A stretch of 64,000 nucleotides of DNA from Przewalskia tangutica (taxonomy: Eukaryota > Streptophyta > Magnoliopsida > Solanales > Solanaceae), in assembly GCA_029844215.1 (NCBI GenBank), contig CM056734.1, positions 14,022,501 through 14,086,500 on the forward strand. The letters are read 5' to 3'. The position numbers and the translations under genes were made by a program. The notes under the pieces are model-generated. The model saw nothing but the letters and a program-made list of their open reading frames with translations. It did not search any database and was not told the origin of the DNA. Below are positions 36,241 through 47,005 of this stretch, one piece after another (within the stretch, counting starts at the first letter, position 1; every line of letters begins with the position of its first letter).

Positions 36241-37954
36241 AATGGATAGGTAGTGGGGTTAAAATACCCAATGATTTAATGAGTAACTTGCGTCCGGCTA
36301 CAAGACGTTAAAGACAGCACTACTTGGGAGGCAACCCAAATTTTAAATTACGCAATTGAGTTTAATTAGAACAGTCTCACTTTTGGTATTTTATTGTATG
36401 GTGATGCAGGTGATGGAATTGGACATGAAGCAGGAAAATAACGTTGGAAAACATCGATCAGAGTTTAGCACGCGCCATCATGCAATACCGCGGTGCCGAA
36501 AGATCAGAGCGGCCACAGTAGTTTAGGCACCGCGGTGCTTGTCTGCAGAACCACAATGCCAGAACACGTTCCAGAAAATAAAAAGCACTAAAATGAACAA
36601 TGCAGTATCCGCCGCCACCACCACCATTTTGAGCAGTTGTATGTCTGTAAGTTGTCCCATTTGAATTTTTTAGTCTTTTACACATTTGGAACAATAGTTT
36701 AAGTTTGGGAGGGAGTTTTAATTTTATTTTATTTTTGTGAGCCTTTTATTGTTTTTGTGTTTTATGTGAGTCAATTTTTTTTATCATGCATGTTGTACTT
36801 ATTTGGAACGCCTAGTAAAATAAGTGGGATAATGTAGTGAAATGAGAAGCAAAAATTTGTGTGCTTAAGTTAGATATGCCAAAAATTCATAAAAAATTGA
36901 TTATTTGGAATATTTGATGCTTAGACTATGTGTTGAAAAGTTGAAAAATGTCTAGAAAGTCTGTTTGCTTGTTATTTGAGGCGAAATAGTTAAGATGTAT
37001 ATGTTTAGGGAGATGATTCAGGCATTTCTTTGATAGCCCATCTGACCATTCATTACCTACCCTGACATGAATTGTATCACTAGTCAGCCCCTTTGAGCCT
37101 AGAATAAGATTTTTGTTTGACACCCTATGATTCCCTGTTTGTGCCATAAGTGATAATTGAAAGTTAGTGGGATGAAAAGTGTTGAAAAAGAAACAAAAAG
37201 AGAATTGAAAAATTTAATGCACCCCAATGAAGAATATGCAAAAGCCTAAGTTTTGGGGTGCTTGTTATTTATAATGTATCTCATTCTCTCAAATAAAAGA
37301 GGGGAAAAATAGGTATGAGATTAAAAAGGAAATCAAAAAGAAGAAAAATGAGTTGAATGAAAAACGCTTATGGTACGTAATTGAGCCTAAATGCCTATTT
37401 TTACCTACCTCTGCCTAAGTCTACATTACAACCCTTGAAAATCCTGATGATCTTTAATGTGTATGTTTATGATTAGTGGAGAAAAAGCAAGAAGGTCGAA
37501 AAAAGGACTAAGCCAAAACTGAAAAGGGACGCAGACAAGAGAGAAAGTGTTTTTTGTTGGAGCATGTTGAATATGGACGGATCCGATGTGACGACCAGCG
37601 CGGTTGTTCTGATTTCATTTTCTTGAAGGGGACTGGCACTAAGTTACTTACGATTCCTCTCACTTCGTTCGAGCTTCATTAGCAAGTAAACAGGTCTATA
37701 GCATTTTGGGAAAGATGAAATGAAATTGACATGCATAGGTTGGATGTTTATGTTCTATTAATTATGATCTAAGTGAATTTGCGAAACTTGAAATTCTAGA
37801 TTGTTGATTATTCATGCTATATATATTCTAACATATTATCTCATCTTTCATCCACGATTTGAAGAAGCATTACTATAGTTTCTTGATCCATTTCATAGAG
37901 TCTTCGTTTGTTTTGTTTTTGTTTTTGTCTTGTGCTTTACTCGAGGGCGAGTAA
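36241..37954 (+). other. non-coding 3' region of the Athila-type element
   Basis: About 1.7 kb between protease and polypurine tract with no open frame matching pol or an env-like gene. It contains two palindromic GC words, CCGCGGTGCCGAAAG at 36488-36502 and GGCACCGCGGTGCTTG at 36526-36541, the same type found in the U3 of the LTR. The rest is AT-rich. Confidence 0.7.
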
Positions 37955-37955
37955 A

Positions 37956-37974
37956 GTTTAAGTTTGGGGGTATT
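37956..37974 (+). other. polypurine tract of the Athila-type element
   Basis: The tract around AAGTTTGGGGGTATT directly precedes the 3' LTR at 37975. TTTAAGTTTGGGGGT is the form common in Athila elements. Confidence 0.75.
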
Positions 37975-39286
37975 TGTTAGGTGCATTTTGTATACAATTT
38001 TTGAGTCATTTTTAGTTAGTATTTTACTTATTTCATTTGTGTTTAGTATAATATTGTGGTTGTTTTTCTTTCTTTTGAATCACAGCGGTCATAAATGGAG
38101 AAACGTCAAAAAGAAGATGAAATGAGCTTATTTGAGATGGAATTGCACACTAAAAGGGCTAAAATATGAAGCCTAAGAAGTTTCGGAAAGTATAGAAGAA
38201 ATCAGACGAAGTCCGGACGAGAAAAGGACAATGTTTCGGAAAATATTTGCTGCAGTACTTTCGGCACCACGGTGCTAAAAGATCCGCGAGTTCAGGTTGG
38301 CTACAGGACTTCCGGCACCGCGGTGCTGAAGCAGAATTTTGCAGATCCGAGCCGAAATTGAACAGGGGTATAAGGGTCCAAAGAAATATAGTTTATAAGT
38401 ATAAAACCCTATACCCTAGGTCATATTATGCATTCTGCTTTGAGGCATCTTGTACATATTCCACAATTCTACTTTGGAGGCTAGAAAATGAGGCAAGACA
38501 AAATTGGAGACCTAGTTCAAGTTATTTTCTTTTCTTTGTTTTATTTAAGTTCATGTTGGATTCTGTATTAGTTCTTAGCGTGACTATGACTATGAGTTAA
38601 ACACTCTATTAGGGCTTTCCTTTTGAATCGCTTGAAACTGTTATTCATGAATTAATGCAGTAGTTTGATTTCTTCTTCGCTTGATTAAGATTTAGTCAAT
38701 ATTTGGTATGAATGTTTGATCATTAATTGATCACTTGTTATCATAACCTATATGATTTCGAATAAAAAATCGAGATGGGAGATTTGAATATGTTTTAATT
38801 GACTAGACATAGGTTAAAATCGTGGACGAAAGTACCCCGATACTTGTGTAGCATTATAGGTTACTGTTCTTAATCCTCCTATGTGGTAAATCCTATCATA
38901 GAAATATAGAAGGGTTCTGCACTGGGGTTGAGTGATTATATGTCCTAACCGGGATATAATACAGTCTAGTTAACCGCTATGTTAACGAAGAAGAAGAATC
39001 ATTCTAGTTGCATTAAGGATTGAATATAGTGGATAGTCGAGGATTTTTGAAGCCCTAATTCCTTCATAACTGATTAAACCAAAGTATTATCATAGTTAGT
39101 TTATTTTCTGCAATTACTTAGCCTTAGTTATTAGATAAAAATACAAATCAATTAACGTTTACTAAATAGAAACCATAACTTAGATAATCGGTATTTGATA
39201 ACTAGTCTCTGAGGTTCTGTCTTATCAGACTATATTACTTGTCAACGATGCGTGCGCTTGCGTGAGCATTAGAAATATCGCTAACA
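37975..39286 (+). repeat. 3' LTR of the Athila-type element
   Basis: Partner of 32397-33707. It keeps the palindromic words better: GGCACCACGGTGCT near 38262-38276 and GGCACCGCGGTGCTGAAG at 38313-38330, both about 70-130 bases upstream of the TATA-like ATAAGTATAAAACC near 38395. The end is GAAATATCGCTAACA. Confidence 0.92.
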
Positions 39287-40730
39287 TCAACCCATCACGA
39301 TAACGAACCGACAGCACTACTTCAACCAACTCGATCGAGCAAACTAACCAGAACCCGACCCTGCAGCTTAACCCGAACATAATAGCCCACAAGTCTACCT
39401 AAATTGCCCCTACTTCCACGCACCTTATGAAAACCCATGCACAACACTGGATTTTCAAACCCAAAGTCCAATTTACTCTAAATAGCCAAATCATATCCCC
39501 AATTCCTAAAAATTCAAAACTAGCCAAGTTTGACCCAAATTGAAATGCGACAATGCATGAGGAATTTAATGCTTTAATAAATTAGCACACTTGAGATTTG
39601 GTTCCAGATCAAAAGGGGTGACTGTGATCTGATGCATGTGGTTATTTCATGACATATTCAGAGATAGTAGTGATTTAGAGCGATATAAGGTGAGACTTAT
39701 GGTCAATGGTACTAATCAACAAGAGGTTATTGATTGTGGTGAGACATTTAATCCGGTTGTTAAATCGGTCACCATTCATACATGCCTGAGCATTGTTATG
39801 GGTAAGCATCCTCACTTTCTTTCTTCTTCTGGTTAAGTCAATAAAGCTAACTGTTGCGGGATAGGCTACTTCTCCGACATGCACCGCTTCGACTCAAATA
39901 AACATAGATTAACTCATCATCAACTTGATATGAATAATACATTTTTATATGGGAACTTGAAGGAAACTATTCACATGCATCAGCCACTATGTTTTGTTCA
40001 TACTGCAACCCCTCATTATGTATGTCATCTCCGTAAGTCACTTTATGGTTTGAAGCAGGCCCTCAGAGCGTGGTATGAACGCTTTGCATGACACATTATG
40101 CATATTGGGTTTATATGCATCTAGTATGATAATTCTCTATTTGTTTTTATCGACGTAGTAACATTGCTTATTTGTTGTTATATGTCGATGATATTGTCCT
40201 TCCTGCCTCATCTGATGTGTTGAAAAATGAGATTAGTGCACTGCTTAAAATCGAATTTGCTATGACTGACTTGGAAAAGTTAAGTTACTTCTTGGAGATT
40301 ACAGTGACTAGATCTACAGATACTACGTTTTTTTGTCAGCGTAAGTATATAGAGGAGATTGTGTTCAGGGCTAAAATGGTGAACAGAAAGATCACGTGCA
40401 CTCCAGCTGACTCAAAATCAAAGTCAAGTGTTGTTGATTGTGCTTCAGTATCTGATCCTACTCTGTATAGAAGTCTTGCAGATGCACTACATTATTTTAC
40501 TTTCACCAGGCCTGATATTACTTATGTCGTTCAACGTGTGTGTTTGTTTATGCATGCCCCCGAGGAGCCTCATTTCACTGCTTTTAAACGTATCATTCGA
40601 TACGTTAATGACACATTTGATTATGAATTGCATCTATACCCCTCTGCACTGACCATGCTGTTATCATATACGAATGCAGATTGAGCATGATGTCCAGACA
40701 GACGACGCTTCACCTCTGGACAATTAACAA
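39287..40730 (+). pseudogene. copia reverse transcriptase and start of RNase H (continuation of 31498-32396)
   Basis: Readable pieces are ERYKVRLMVNGTNQQEV (39675), GETFNPVVKSVTIHTCLSIV (39740), LDMNNTFLYGNLKETIHMHQ (39925), LRKSLYGLKQALRAWYERFA (40030), LLYVDDIVLP with the intact YVDD active site (40175), then LEKLSYFLEITVTRS and ARPDITYVVQ-like segments to 40684. The RNase H start TNAD-W-CPDRRRFTSG runs across stops to about 40726, where the copia sequence ends without an LTR. Four or more frame breaks make it non-functional. The order relative to the integrase remnant shows one element split by the Athila-type insertion. Confidence 0.85.
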
Positions 40731-40760
40731 AAAGAACTATAAATAAACGTTGAAGTTGGC

Positions 40761-40766
40761 AAAAAA
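40761..40766 (-). terminator. RNA polymerase III terminator of tRNA-Ser
   Basis: Six T residues on the minus strand, nine bases past the tRNA 3' end, are a normal Pol III stop. An intact terminator supports an expressible gene. Confidence 0.75.
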
Positions 40767-40775
40767 TCGGATCAA

Positions 40776-40857
40776 CGTCGCCTGAGAGATTCGAACTCTC
40801 GCGGTGAAACACCATGTACTTAGCAGGCACACGCCTTAACCACTCGGCCAAAGCGAC
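40776..40857 (-). tRNA. tRNA-Ser(GCU)
   Basis: The 82-nt minus-strand sequence starts GTCGCTTTGGCCGAGTGGTT and ends TCTCTCAGGCGACG. The seven-base acceptor stem pairs (GTCGCTT/AGGCGAC with one G-T pair). The anticodon arm TGTGC-CTGCTAA-GTACA gives anticodon GCT (plus strand 40822-40824), reading AGC and AGU. A class II variable arm, GGTG-TTT-CACC, and a T arm GAGAG-TTCGAAT-CTCTC complete the fold. Internal promoters are canonical (box A TGGCCGAGTGG, box B GTTCGAATC), and there is no intron. It lies 45 bases from a truncated copia pseudogene. Serine charging by the nuclear-encoded cytosolic enzyme is expected. Confidence 0.96.
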
Positions 40858-41029
40858 GCAATGATACTATGTATAATTCATACCTTAATTATCATATTTT
40901 TATCCAAGTAATTTAAAAGATCAAAGATGCTAGTATTTGTCTTCTTTTATTCCCATTGATTAGAAAAAAATTAATCATTTTGTCATCAAATTAAATAATT
41001 TACATTAAATTATACTGCTTTGATATACG

Positions 41030-41155
41030 CTATTTGAGTCGAGCGTCTTATAGAAATAAATTCTCTACCTTCACAAAGTAGGAATAAAATTTACGTACAC
41101 TCTATCGTTCTCAGACTCCACCTGTAGAATTATACTGAATATGTTGTTGTTACAT
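41030..41155 (+). mobile_element. RTE LINE / SINE 3'-end fragment
   Basis: The order ATTCTCTACC, TAGGAATAAAATTTACGTAC, CAGACTCCACCTGTAG, AATTATACTGAATATGTTGT, then a GTT-rich tail matches the 3' module shared in Solanaceae by RTE LINEs and some SINEs. Related, opposite-strand copies are at 43267-43395 and 48340-48475. Only the 3' end is present. Confidence 0.55.
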
Positions 41156-41468
41156 TAAGTCATACTTCATTACAATCGGTATTCTTTGTTTATTAAATAC
41201 TGTAGTGTTGGAGCCTCTCGTACCATTTGGTTGCATCATAGGAAATTGATTTATTTGCAAAAAGTTGGTACTTTACTCAGATATATCCATTTCAATCAAG
41301 TCCATGTTTTGTGACCATCTAGAAGGAACTCATCAATAATCATCTTCTCAAATTTTGAACTAAAAGATTATATGTGCATCGTGTAAAATCTCATTTACCA
41401 TTCTACTGAAGATCGGGTTTTTACCTCTCCAAACTCACAAAAGTGTAAGTTTGTATCTAATAGTGTTT

Positions 41469-41749
41469 CTGGGCTCGTTTGATGCGTCAGACCTGGTATC
41501 TTAATTTCATTTGGGTATCTTTGTATTGGATCAGATTAATATATAATGATCGGTATTAGAGTATTAATATATAATGGACTGTATTTTTTTTAGTACAGTA
41601 CAGGGGGAGACCCACCTGCTAGATGAGTATAAAAAATGACAGTTGGACTGTACTATTTCTAAAAATAGTACAGTAAAACGTCCACCAAACGCTGTATTAT
41701 TTTTTTGTCCAGTACAGTCCAGCTTAATACAGCGTACCAAACGTGCCCC
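41469..41749. mobile_element. hAT-like MITE (about 281 bp)
   Basis: The terminal inverted repeats are imperfect: GGGCTCGTTTGATGCG on the left, and the complement of the right end reads GGGGCACGTTTGGTACGC. The flanks TAGTGTTT (41461-41468) and TAGTGTAA (41750-41757) agree at six of eight positions, as for an aged 8-bp hAT target duplication. The interior holds several GGACTGTA/TACAGTCC palindromic words. Non-coding. Confidence 0.65.
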
Positions 41750-41757
41750 TAGTGTAA

Positions 41758-42597
41758 ATGTTTCTATTGCTTGACCAAAACAATAATCAAGACTCTTTCA
41801 TTTGTCATTGTTGCACATGAGAACGGGGGCGAAGTTACACAAGAAATTGTGGTGACATGAATTCATGATCTCTTCGATAAATATGTACTTATATTTTTTT
41901 TTTAGAATTGATCCAATATTGTCTACCAGCACCTATACTCCAACATGATTGAATGTTAAGTTATTTATCTGAAGGAACGTGGATCAACTCTTACTCAATA
42001 CATTTTTTTCTCCTTTATTTCATTAGTAGTTCACTTATGTTTTAGAAATCCTAGATCCGCCTTTGAGAATAATATTCGACTAGGAAGAGGAGGAAGAAAA
42101 ACGCCACAAATATTTACTCAGGGGAGAATATTTGACCGTAATAACATCTGTATTTCCATTGCAATAGGAATTTTCGATTTGGGCCGTGCATTGGACGTTC
42201 AATTATCTATTTCACTCCTGAACTAAACATCTTTTTAGCTTCTGGGAAAAGGTGAGTGGGTGTGTACACCACAATTAGCCAATTCTGGATTTAGGAAATG
42301 ACATAATAGAAAGAGATTTTTACACTTTCAATCACCCAACCCAACTCGTGGTTAGAGTACTGATTTTGTAAGATAACCTATTATTGTTGAACAAGTTTGA
42401 GGAATTCGGTGCTCAAATTTGAGTGATTTGATGGAGATTTTGACTCGTTTTAAACAAAAATTACAACTCAAAAGCGCACAAGAAGCTCATCTTTATAACT
42501 GACAACATGTCATACACATTTATACAAGATAGATATATTTTTATACACTTATATAAGATAGATACATAACAATATAGTGTATAAATATTTTATAGTA
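41758..42597. other. AT-rich intergenic sequence, nothing recognised
   Basis: About 0.84 kb between two short TIR elements. No open frame over 60 codons has family resemblance and no tandem structure is visible. A weak repeat of TTTATACA/ATATAAGATAGATA occurs near 42515-42560. Confidence 0.5.
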
Positions 42598-42815
42598 CTC
42601 CATCCGTCCCAAAATACTTGTCATGTCTTTCTTTTTAAAAGTCAATTTAACTAAATTTTAAAGCTAAATTAAATTAATATTTTAAAATTAGAATTTAGAT
42701 ATTCGGAAACTACTGCAAATTGTAATTATAATGAAAAAAATATAACTTAAATTGTTGGTCAAAGTTCATATAGTTTAACTCTTGAAAAGCGTAATACGAC
42801 AAATATTTTGGGACA
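42598..42815. mobile_element. Stowaway-like MITE
   Basis: The left terminus CTCCATCCGTCCCAAAATAC followed by TTGTC is the classic plant Stowaway end. The right end GACAAATATTTTGGGACAG is its inverted complement with a few changes. TA precedes the left end. The right terminus is eroded beyond GGGACAG, so the second TA cannot be fixed. Stowaway MITEs are moved by Mariner-type transposases; this copy has no coding capacity. Confidence 0.8.
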
Positions 42816-43266
42816 GTGATAAAGTGTATACATATTGGCTATACAGGTGTAATCTAAAAAATGTGGCCATGTGAATGAAAAACAGTGTTTTAAGAAGCGG
42901 GGGCGAGAGGCGAGGCGAGGCGAGGCGTAAGCCCCGAGACATGGTACTTCAACCCCACGGATCGATGCGGCGTATGTCTCATGTATGTTCAATTTTATAA
43001 CTAAAAATAAGCAAAAGTAAAATTTTCATTAAAATTCTACAAATAAATTCAAATAGGTCACCAATAATCTTTAAAAAATTATTATAATTATCATTTGAGA
43101 AAGGTAACACCACAAAAAATGATAATAGTCTAAATATACTTTAACATGTAATCTTCATTCACTTCATCATTAATCTCCAGATCTACTGGTCCTTCCCACC
43201 CTCAACTAATATTTGCATTAATTTAGTTTATATATTCAAAGAAGGAGAAGGGCAAAAAGTACAAGA

Positions 43267-43395
43267 GCAACAACAACAACACCCAGTAAGTCCCACAACG
43301 TGGGGTCTGGGGATGATATGGTATAAGCAGACCTTACCACCACCTTGAGAAATAAAACGGTTATTTCCGAGAGACCATCGGCTTAAGTATAAGAG
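43267..43395 (-). mobile_element. RTE LINE / SINE 3' end nested in the MULE-like element
   Basis: On the plus strand it reads CAACAACAACAACACCCAGT, CACAACGTGGGGTCTGGGG, AAGCAGACCTTACC and TTATTTCCGAGAGACC: the reverse complement of the GTT-tailed 3' module of Solanaceae RTE LINEs and related SINEs. Better preserved than the copy at 41030. No coding part is attached. Confidence 0.7.
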
Positions 43396-43654
43396 CAATG
43401 ATAAAAAAATGAATAAAATTGCTTCAGAAACATAATGTTATGAAATCTCTACCGAATTAATTTCAGGCATAATTATCTAAAAAAGTTATTTATGACAATG
43501 TTATTTTTTATGAGATTTGCTTTATTTCTTTATATATTTTAGAAAAAATTACTATAAAATGAAAACATGATAACATAAAGTATAAATATCATTACACCAA
43601 TAAAAATCATAATCTATAGCAAAAATAGATTCAAAACAATAAAAATCAAATTTA

Positions 43655-43757
43655 ACGCCCGGGGCGTACGCCTTTATGCTTGTGGCTAACGCTTTTGCGC
43701 CCGGGGCGTACGCCTTTATGCTTGTGGCTAACGCTTTTGCGCCCGGGGCTTACGCCC
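43655..43757. repeat. 42-bp tandem repeat, 2.4 units, in the MULE-like element
   Basis: Two nearly perfect units (43655-43696, 43697-43738) of GCGCCCGGGGCGTACGCC plus TTTATGCTTGTGGCTAACGC plus TTTT, then a partial third starting at 43739. The GCCCGGGGC and GGCGTACGCC words are palindromic. Confidence 0.85.
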
Positions 43758-43854
43758 TAAATTCTAAGGCGTACGCTCTATGGATCTAGGCCTTTCATTT
43801 GCACCCCAGAGCGTTTTTGGTACGCCTCTCCCCTAAAACGCCTTTGAAAACACT

Positions 43855-44719
43855 CATGAAAAATATTAAGTTGGGTTATATATTTTCTAAATTACCCCAA
43901 AAGAAATGGGTTACCCAATAGAAATACAATGATAGGCCAACATAATTTTACAGAGCTGATGCAAGAAGATCAGACAGCATGTGGAACTTGCCTGAGCTAA
44001 AGGAAATTTGAATTTCACAATGAAGGAATATGCAAAAGCTATCAGAACAGAAAATACATTTTATCGTACAAATGTAACACTAGCAAATCTCCACTACCCT
44101 GATAATTAAGATCAGAAAAATCATTTCTCTTTGGTTTGATGAATTTATGTATCCAAGTACTGCAAGAATCAATTGGGAGTTTGAACACGCAAAGGCTATC
44201 AACACACTCATTGGTAAGTGCAAACTTGTCAGTAACTTTTTCAGCATTAACAAGATATCAAAATTAAAGTCATTCGATCATCAGTATCTTTCAAATCATA
44301 AAATAAGATGCTACTACCCAGTTCTTTCTACAGTAGTATAATTGGTAAAACTAGAGAGGAAATAGGCAAAAATCCATTGAACTCTTGTCCTCTTTACTTC
44401 CACAAGTACAAAGAGATATATGGCATGTGAACCGTTGATGGTCCATTTACTCGTAGCATCAATCACTCAATGGACACCTCCATTAAAAACTGTATCTACT
44501 CTCTAGCAACAGTGTACAATTTGTTTCTCAGTATTCCAATAATTAATACACTCCCTATTTGGAAGGTTTTGAGAGCACAGTCAAAGGGATAGGGTGCTGA
44601 TTTTGAGGGTCTACAGAACTACCATTGCTTTTTAACAAAGCTAATGTACAGAACTACAAAAGATAGGAGAGCAAGTTTTTTTTCTCAAAAATTCCACCTA
44701 TGCTAAAACGAAATTCACC
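43855..44719. other. intergenic, 3' flank of the LC8-domain gene
   Basis: About 0.86 kb with no recognised gene. Because the LC8-domain gene is on the minus strand, the part nearest 44720 is presumably its 3' untranslated region. A polyadenylation signal cannot be chosen confidently among several AATAAA-like words. Confidence 0.45.
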
Positions 44720-45768
44720 TCAAGATTTCAACTTTGATTCTGCTTTTTGCACAGTAGTCTTGAACAGGAGTACATATAGCTTGTGATCCATGGAGAAATA
44801 TATGAAGCCACCTACTGAATGTGTGACAAAAGAACCAAAACTGGTCCCTACTATACAGTGCCATGCTGGTCCATAGGCCCCATCAAACTCCTGAAAATCA
44901 AGAAAACGCATTTTAACAAAAAACAAATGAACTCATCATAAGCTCAAATCTCGTATTGACTAAAATTCTCCAAAGTTTGAGCCTTTTTAGGGGAAAACAA
45001 GAACACACATTTTACAAAATAATCAAGGCTCAAATCTTATGATCGCCAAGAATGCACAATCATTAAAGTAATTACCTTTTTGAGGGAAAATCCAAGGGAT
45101 TTAGAGGAGAACTTTTCCAAGCTATCATGAGCCTTTCTTGCAAAATCCACAGCATGAATCTGCATAAAGGGTGGCATATCCACGGAGACAACTTTCACAC
45201 CACTGCAAGAGAAGAAATCAGCCAACTCAACCTGTGAGCAGCAAAATGATTTCCTCCTAGAAAGAGATGGCCTTTTGATTATCTTATCACCCCCTTGTTG
45301 AAACCCCTTCAACTGGTCACTGTCTTGGCTCTTGGCTAACAAAGCTAATGCCCTTTTAACATCCACCTCTTTCTTTAGTTCCTTCTCCTTGTTAAATATT
45401 TTCTTGATTTCACCTTTTTCGTGCAAGACAATAGCTTTATCAATATCCATATGTCCCTCTGCCACATATCTCCTGCCCCCATGTTGGCTCTTTGACTTGG
45501 TCAAAGCTGAGCATGAGGAATCAAAAGCAGTGGAAGCAGCTAGAGTTTTGGCCTGTAAATGAGTGTCAACAGGAGGAGGGTGTCTACCATGGCCAGATTT
45601 GAGGATTTTGTGATTAGAATAGAGCTTGGAGAAGTGAGTAGAGATGTTTTGGACAGTGGGAGAGGGGAGCTGGGTGGGATCTGGTGGGTGGTGGGGTTTG
45701 GAGTGGGTGATGGAGATGGTGGCGGAGAAAGGGGTAGGTTTAGGTTGCTTTTTGAGGGTGGGATCCAT
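44720..45768 (-). CDS. dynein light chain (LC8/DYNLL) domain protein, two exons
   Basis: Exon 1 is 45768-45076 and exon 2 is 44890-44720, on the minus strand, joined in phase 0 across a 185-bp intron with GT (45075-45074) and AG (44892-44891). The product is 287 residues. Residues 191-281 form an LC8 domain: VDMPPFMQIHAVDFARKAHD, then LKKEFDGAYGPAWHCIVGTS, then FGSFVTHSVGGFIYFSMDHK. That second segment spans the splice junction, which proves the exon pair. LC8 proteins form dimers that bind short linear motifs; plants lack classical dynein, so the role is probably a dimerising hub. The 190-residue N-terminus is basic, Ser/Pro-rich and contains a Lys/Glu stretch (KGEIKKIFNKEKELKKEVDV) that may be helical. 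A typical LC8 protein is ~90 residues, so this belongs to the extended plant type. This is the only clearly intact host protein gene in the window. Confidence 0.93.
44891..45075 (-). other. intron of the LC8-domain gene
   Basis: 185 bp. Donor AAAAAG|GTAATT, acceptor TTTTCAG|GAGTTT on the minus strand, between residues Lys231 and Glu232. AT-rich, as usual for plant introns. Confidence 0.88.
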
Positions 45769-46657
45769 TGAAACTCTCGTCTTGGAGGGTCTGCAGCAGC
45801 TGCAGCTAAGGTCTAATTTTGGGGATAGCTAGAAATGAAAGAGAAATAGTGTAATTTATTAGTGAGGTGTTGGGGAATGTGTAGAAAAATGAAGGGGTTG
45901 GGTTCAACTGTTCAACTAGTTCACTGGATTGGGACCTGTGATAGTTGAGCTATAGATCTGGTTTTCCCCTAAAGTGCGCCGCTTGCGGAAAAAAATGAGG
46001 CAACATTGACCGCGCTGTTGGTTCATCTATTTCTTGTGGCAAAATTAAATTACTGTCTTTAAGAAAAAAAAGTGACGAAATATCTTATACTTCTTCAAAA
46101 TTGCATTAAATTATACTCCATATTGGACTGAGTTTTTGAATTAAAATGTGAAGATGAGTTTCAAATTAAAAAAAAAAATGATTTTGACCAGTTTCCCCAT
46201 TAAAAGGTCCTTTCCACTAACACAATTTCAATCTTTTTTCAAGTTAAATACAATGCACAAATAAAACATCAATTTTCAAACACACTTTTTCAGCTTAACT
46301 TCGAATGTTGCGTTTTTCCAAATATCACATGTAGGAATATAATTAAAATGGGTATGTGTAACTTTTTATTTCGTTCAGTTCTCACCCAGTCATATGTAGG
46401 AATATAATTAAAATTTGAGTAATGTATGGTAAATATTTTTTTAAAAATCAGCACAGGTTAACTAATTATAGCAGACTAATACTCTCAATTGGTGTATATA
46501 TTTTAAACTCATATAATATTCTCACCATTATGGTAAAGTAGTCGCAAAAAAGTAACCAGCCTTCTCAAATTCACAAAACTGGGATGAGAGAGAGACGGAG
46601 AGAAGGCCATTTGAGCTTCATTTAGATGATCTCATTTATCAAGTATCAGCATTTACA
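45769..46657. other. upstream region of the LC8-domain gene and intergenic sequence
   Basis: The part next to 45768 should hold the 5' untranslated region and promoter of the minus-strand LC8-domain gene; no TATA box stands out. A 13-bp repeat, ATATGTAGGAATATAATTAAAA-like, occurs twice (about 46328 and 46392). The rest is AT-rich and unassigned. Confidence 0.4.
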
Positions 46658-46902
46658 GTCAAACCTATATGATATCATTCGGCGTAGCTAAGTTGGTGTG
46701 ATGAAGACGAACGGCCATGAGATTTAATTCGATCCTGTATAAACCTTCTTGGTTGAGCGCATCGCGCATGACACGTCGAGTGTGATAATCGACTGGCGTG
46801 ATTTGCGATTATCGTCGATCGGAATTTCTGGTACTTGCTTGACTCGAAAGAATAGCAATAGTGGGTTTCCTAGTAAAAAAAAAAGGGTCAAACCTATATG
46901 AT
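46658..46902 (+). mobile_element. tRNA-derived SINE with 16-bp target duplication
   Basis: The body is about 46674-46886. The direct repeat GTCAAACCTATATGAT is exact at 46658-46673 and 46887-46902. A Pol III box A (TAGCTAAGTTGG, 46685-46696) and box B (AATTCGATCC, 46726-46735) lie 30 bases apart, and the 3' end is A-rich (46875-46884). This is the full SINE architecture: tRNA-like head, short body, tail and target duplication. Retroposition would depend on LINE enzymes. I cannot name the family from memory. Confidence 0.85.
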
Positions 46903-47005
46903 GGATGTGTCATATTTAATGATCCATCAAAATCATGTTTTCGTTGCCTCATTCAATGAAAGCAACAAACGTGTGTGTTGTGGTCAAAACAGACTAACAC
47001 ATCCA

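Larger units (their letters stand above)
32397..39286 (+). mobile_element. non-autonomous Athila-type Ty3/gypsy element (LTR-gag-protease-LTR)
   Basis: LTRs of 1311 and 1312 bp (TGTTAGGTG...CGCTAACA), a tRNA-Asp-type primer site, gag, protease, 1.7 kb without coding sequence, and a polypurine tract. No reverse transcriptase, RNase H or integrase motif was found between protease and 3' LTR, so the 6.9 kb element is non-autonomous. The flanks TCAAA (32392-32396) and TCAAC (39287-39291) fit a 5-bp target duplication with one later change. The insertion splits a copia pseudogene. Confidence 0.9.
42884..43854. mobile_element. MULE-like non-autonomous TIR element (971 bp)
   Basis: The left end AGTGTTTTAAGAAGCGGGGG continues CGAGAGGCGAGGCGAGGC. 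The right end, complemented, reads AGTGTTTTCAAAGGCGTTTT and continues AGGGGAGAGGCG, so the termini are inverted repeats. Flanks AATGAAAAAC and CATGAAAAAT match over eight central bases, compatible with a 9-10 bp duplication as made by Mutator-like transposases. The ends are GC-rich in an AT-rich setting. A 42-bp tandem repeat (43655-43757) lies near the right end and a LINE/SINE 3' fragment (43267-43395) is inside. No transposase frame. Confidence 0.6.

Noticed and set aside
40621..40851. 76-codon minus-strand frame
   Set aside because: It overlaps the tRNA-Ser gene on the same strand and the end of the copia pseudogene; no support.
45332..45771. Plus-strand frames opposite exon 1 of the LC8-domain gene
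   Set aside because: Antisense shadows; the minus-strand frame has the conserved domain and a valid intron.
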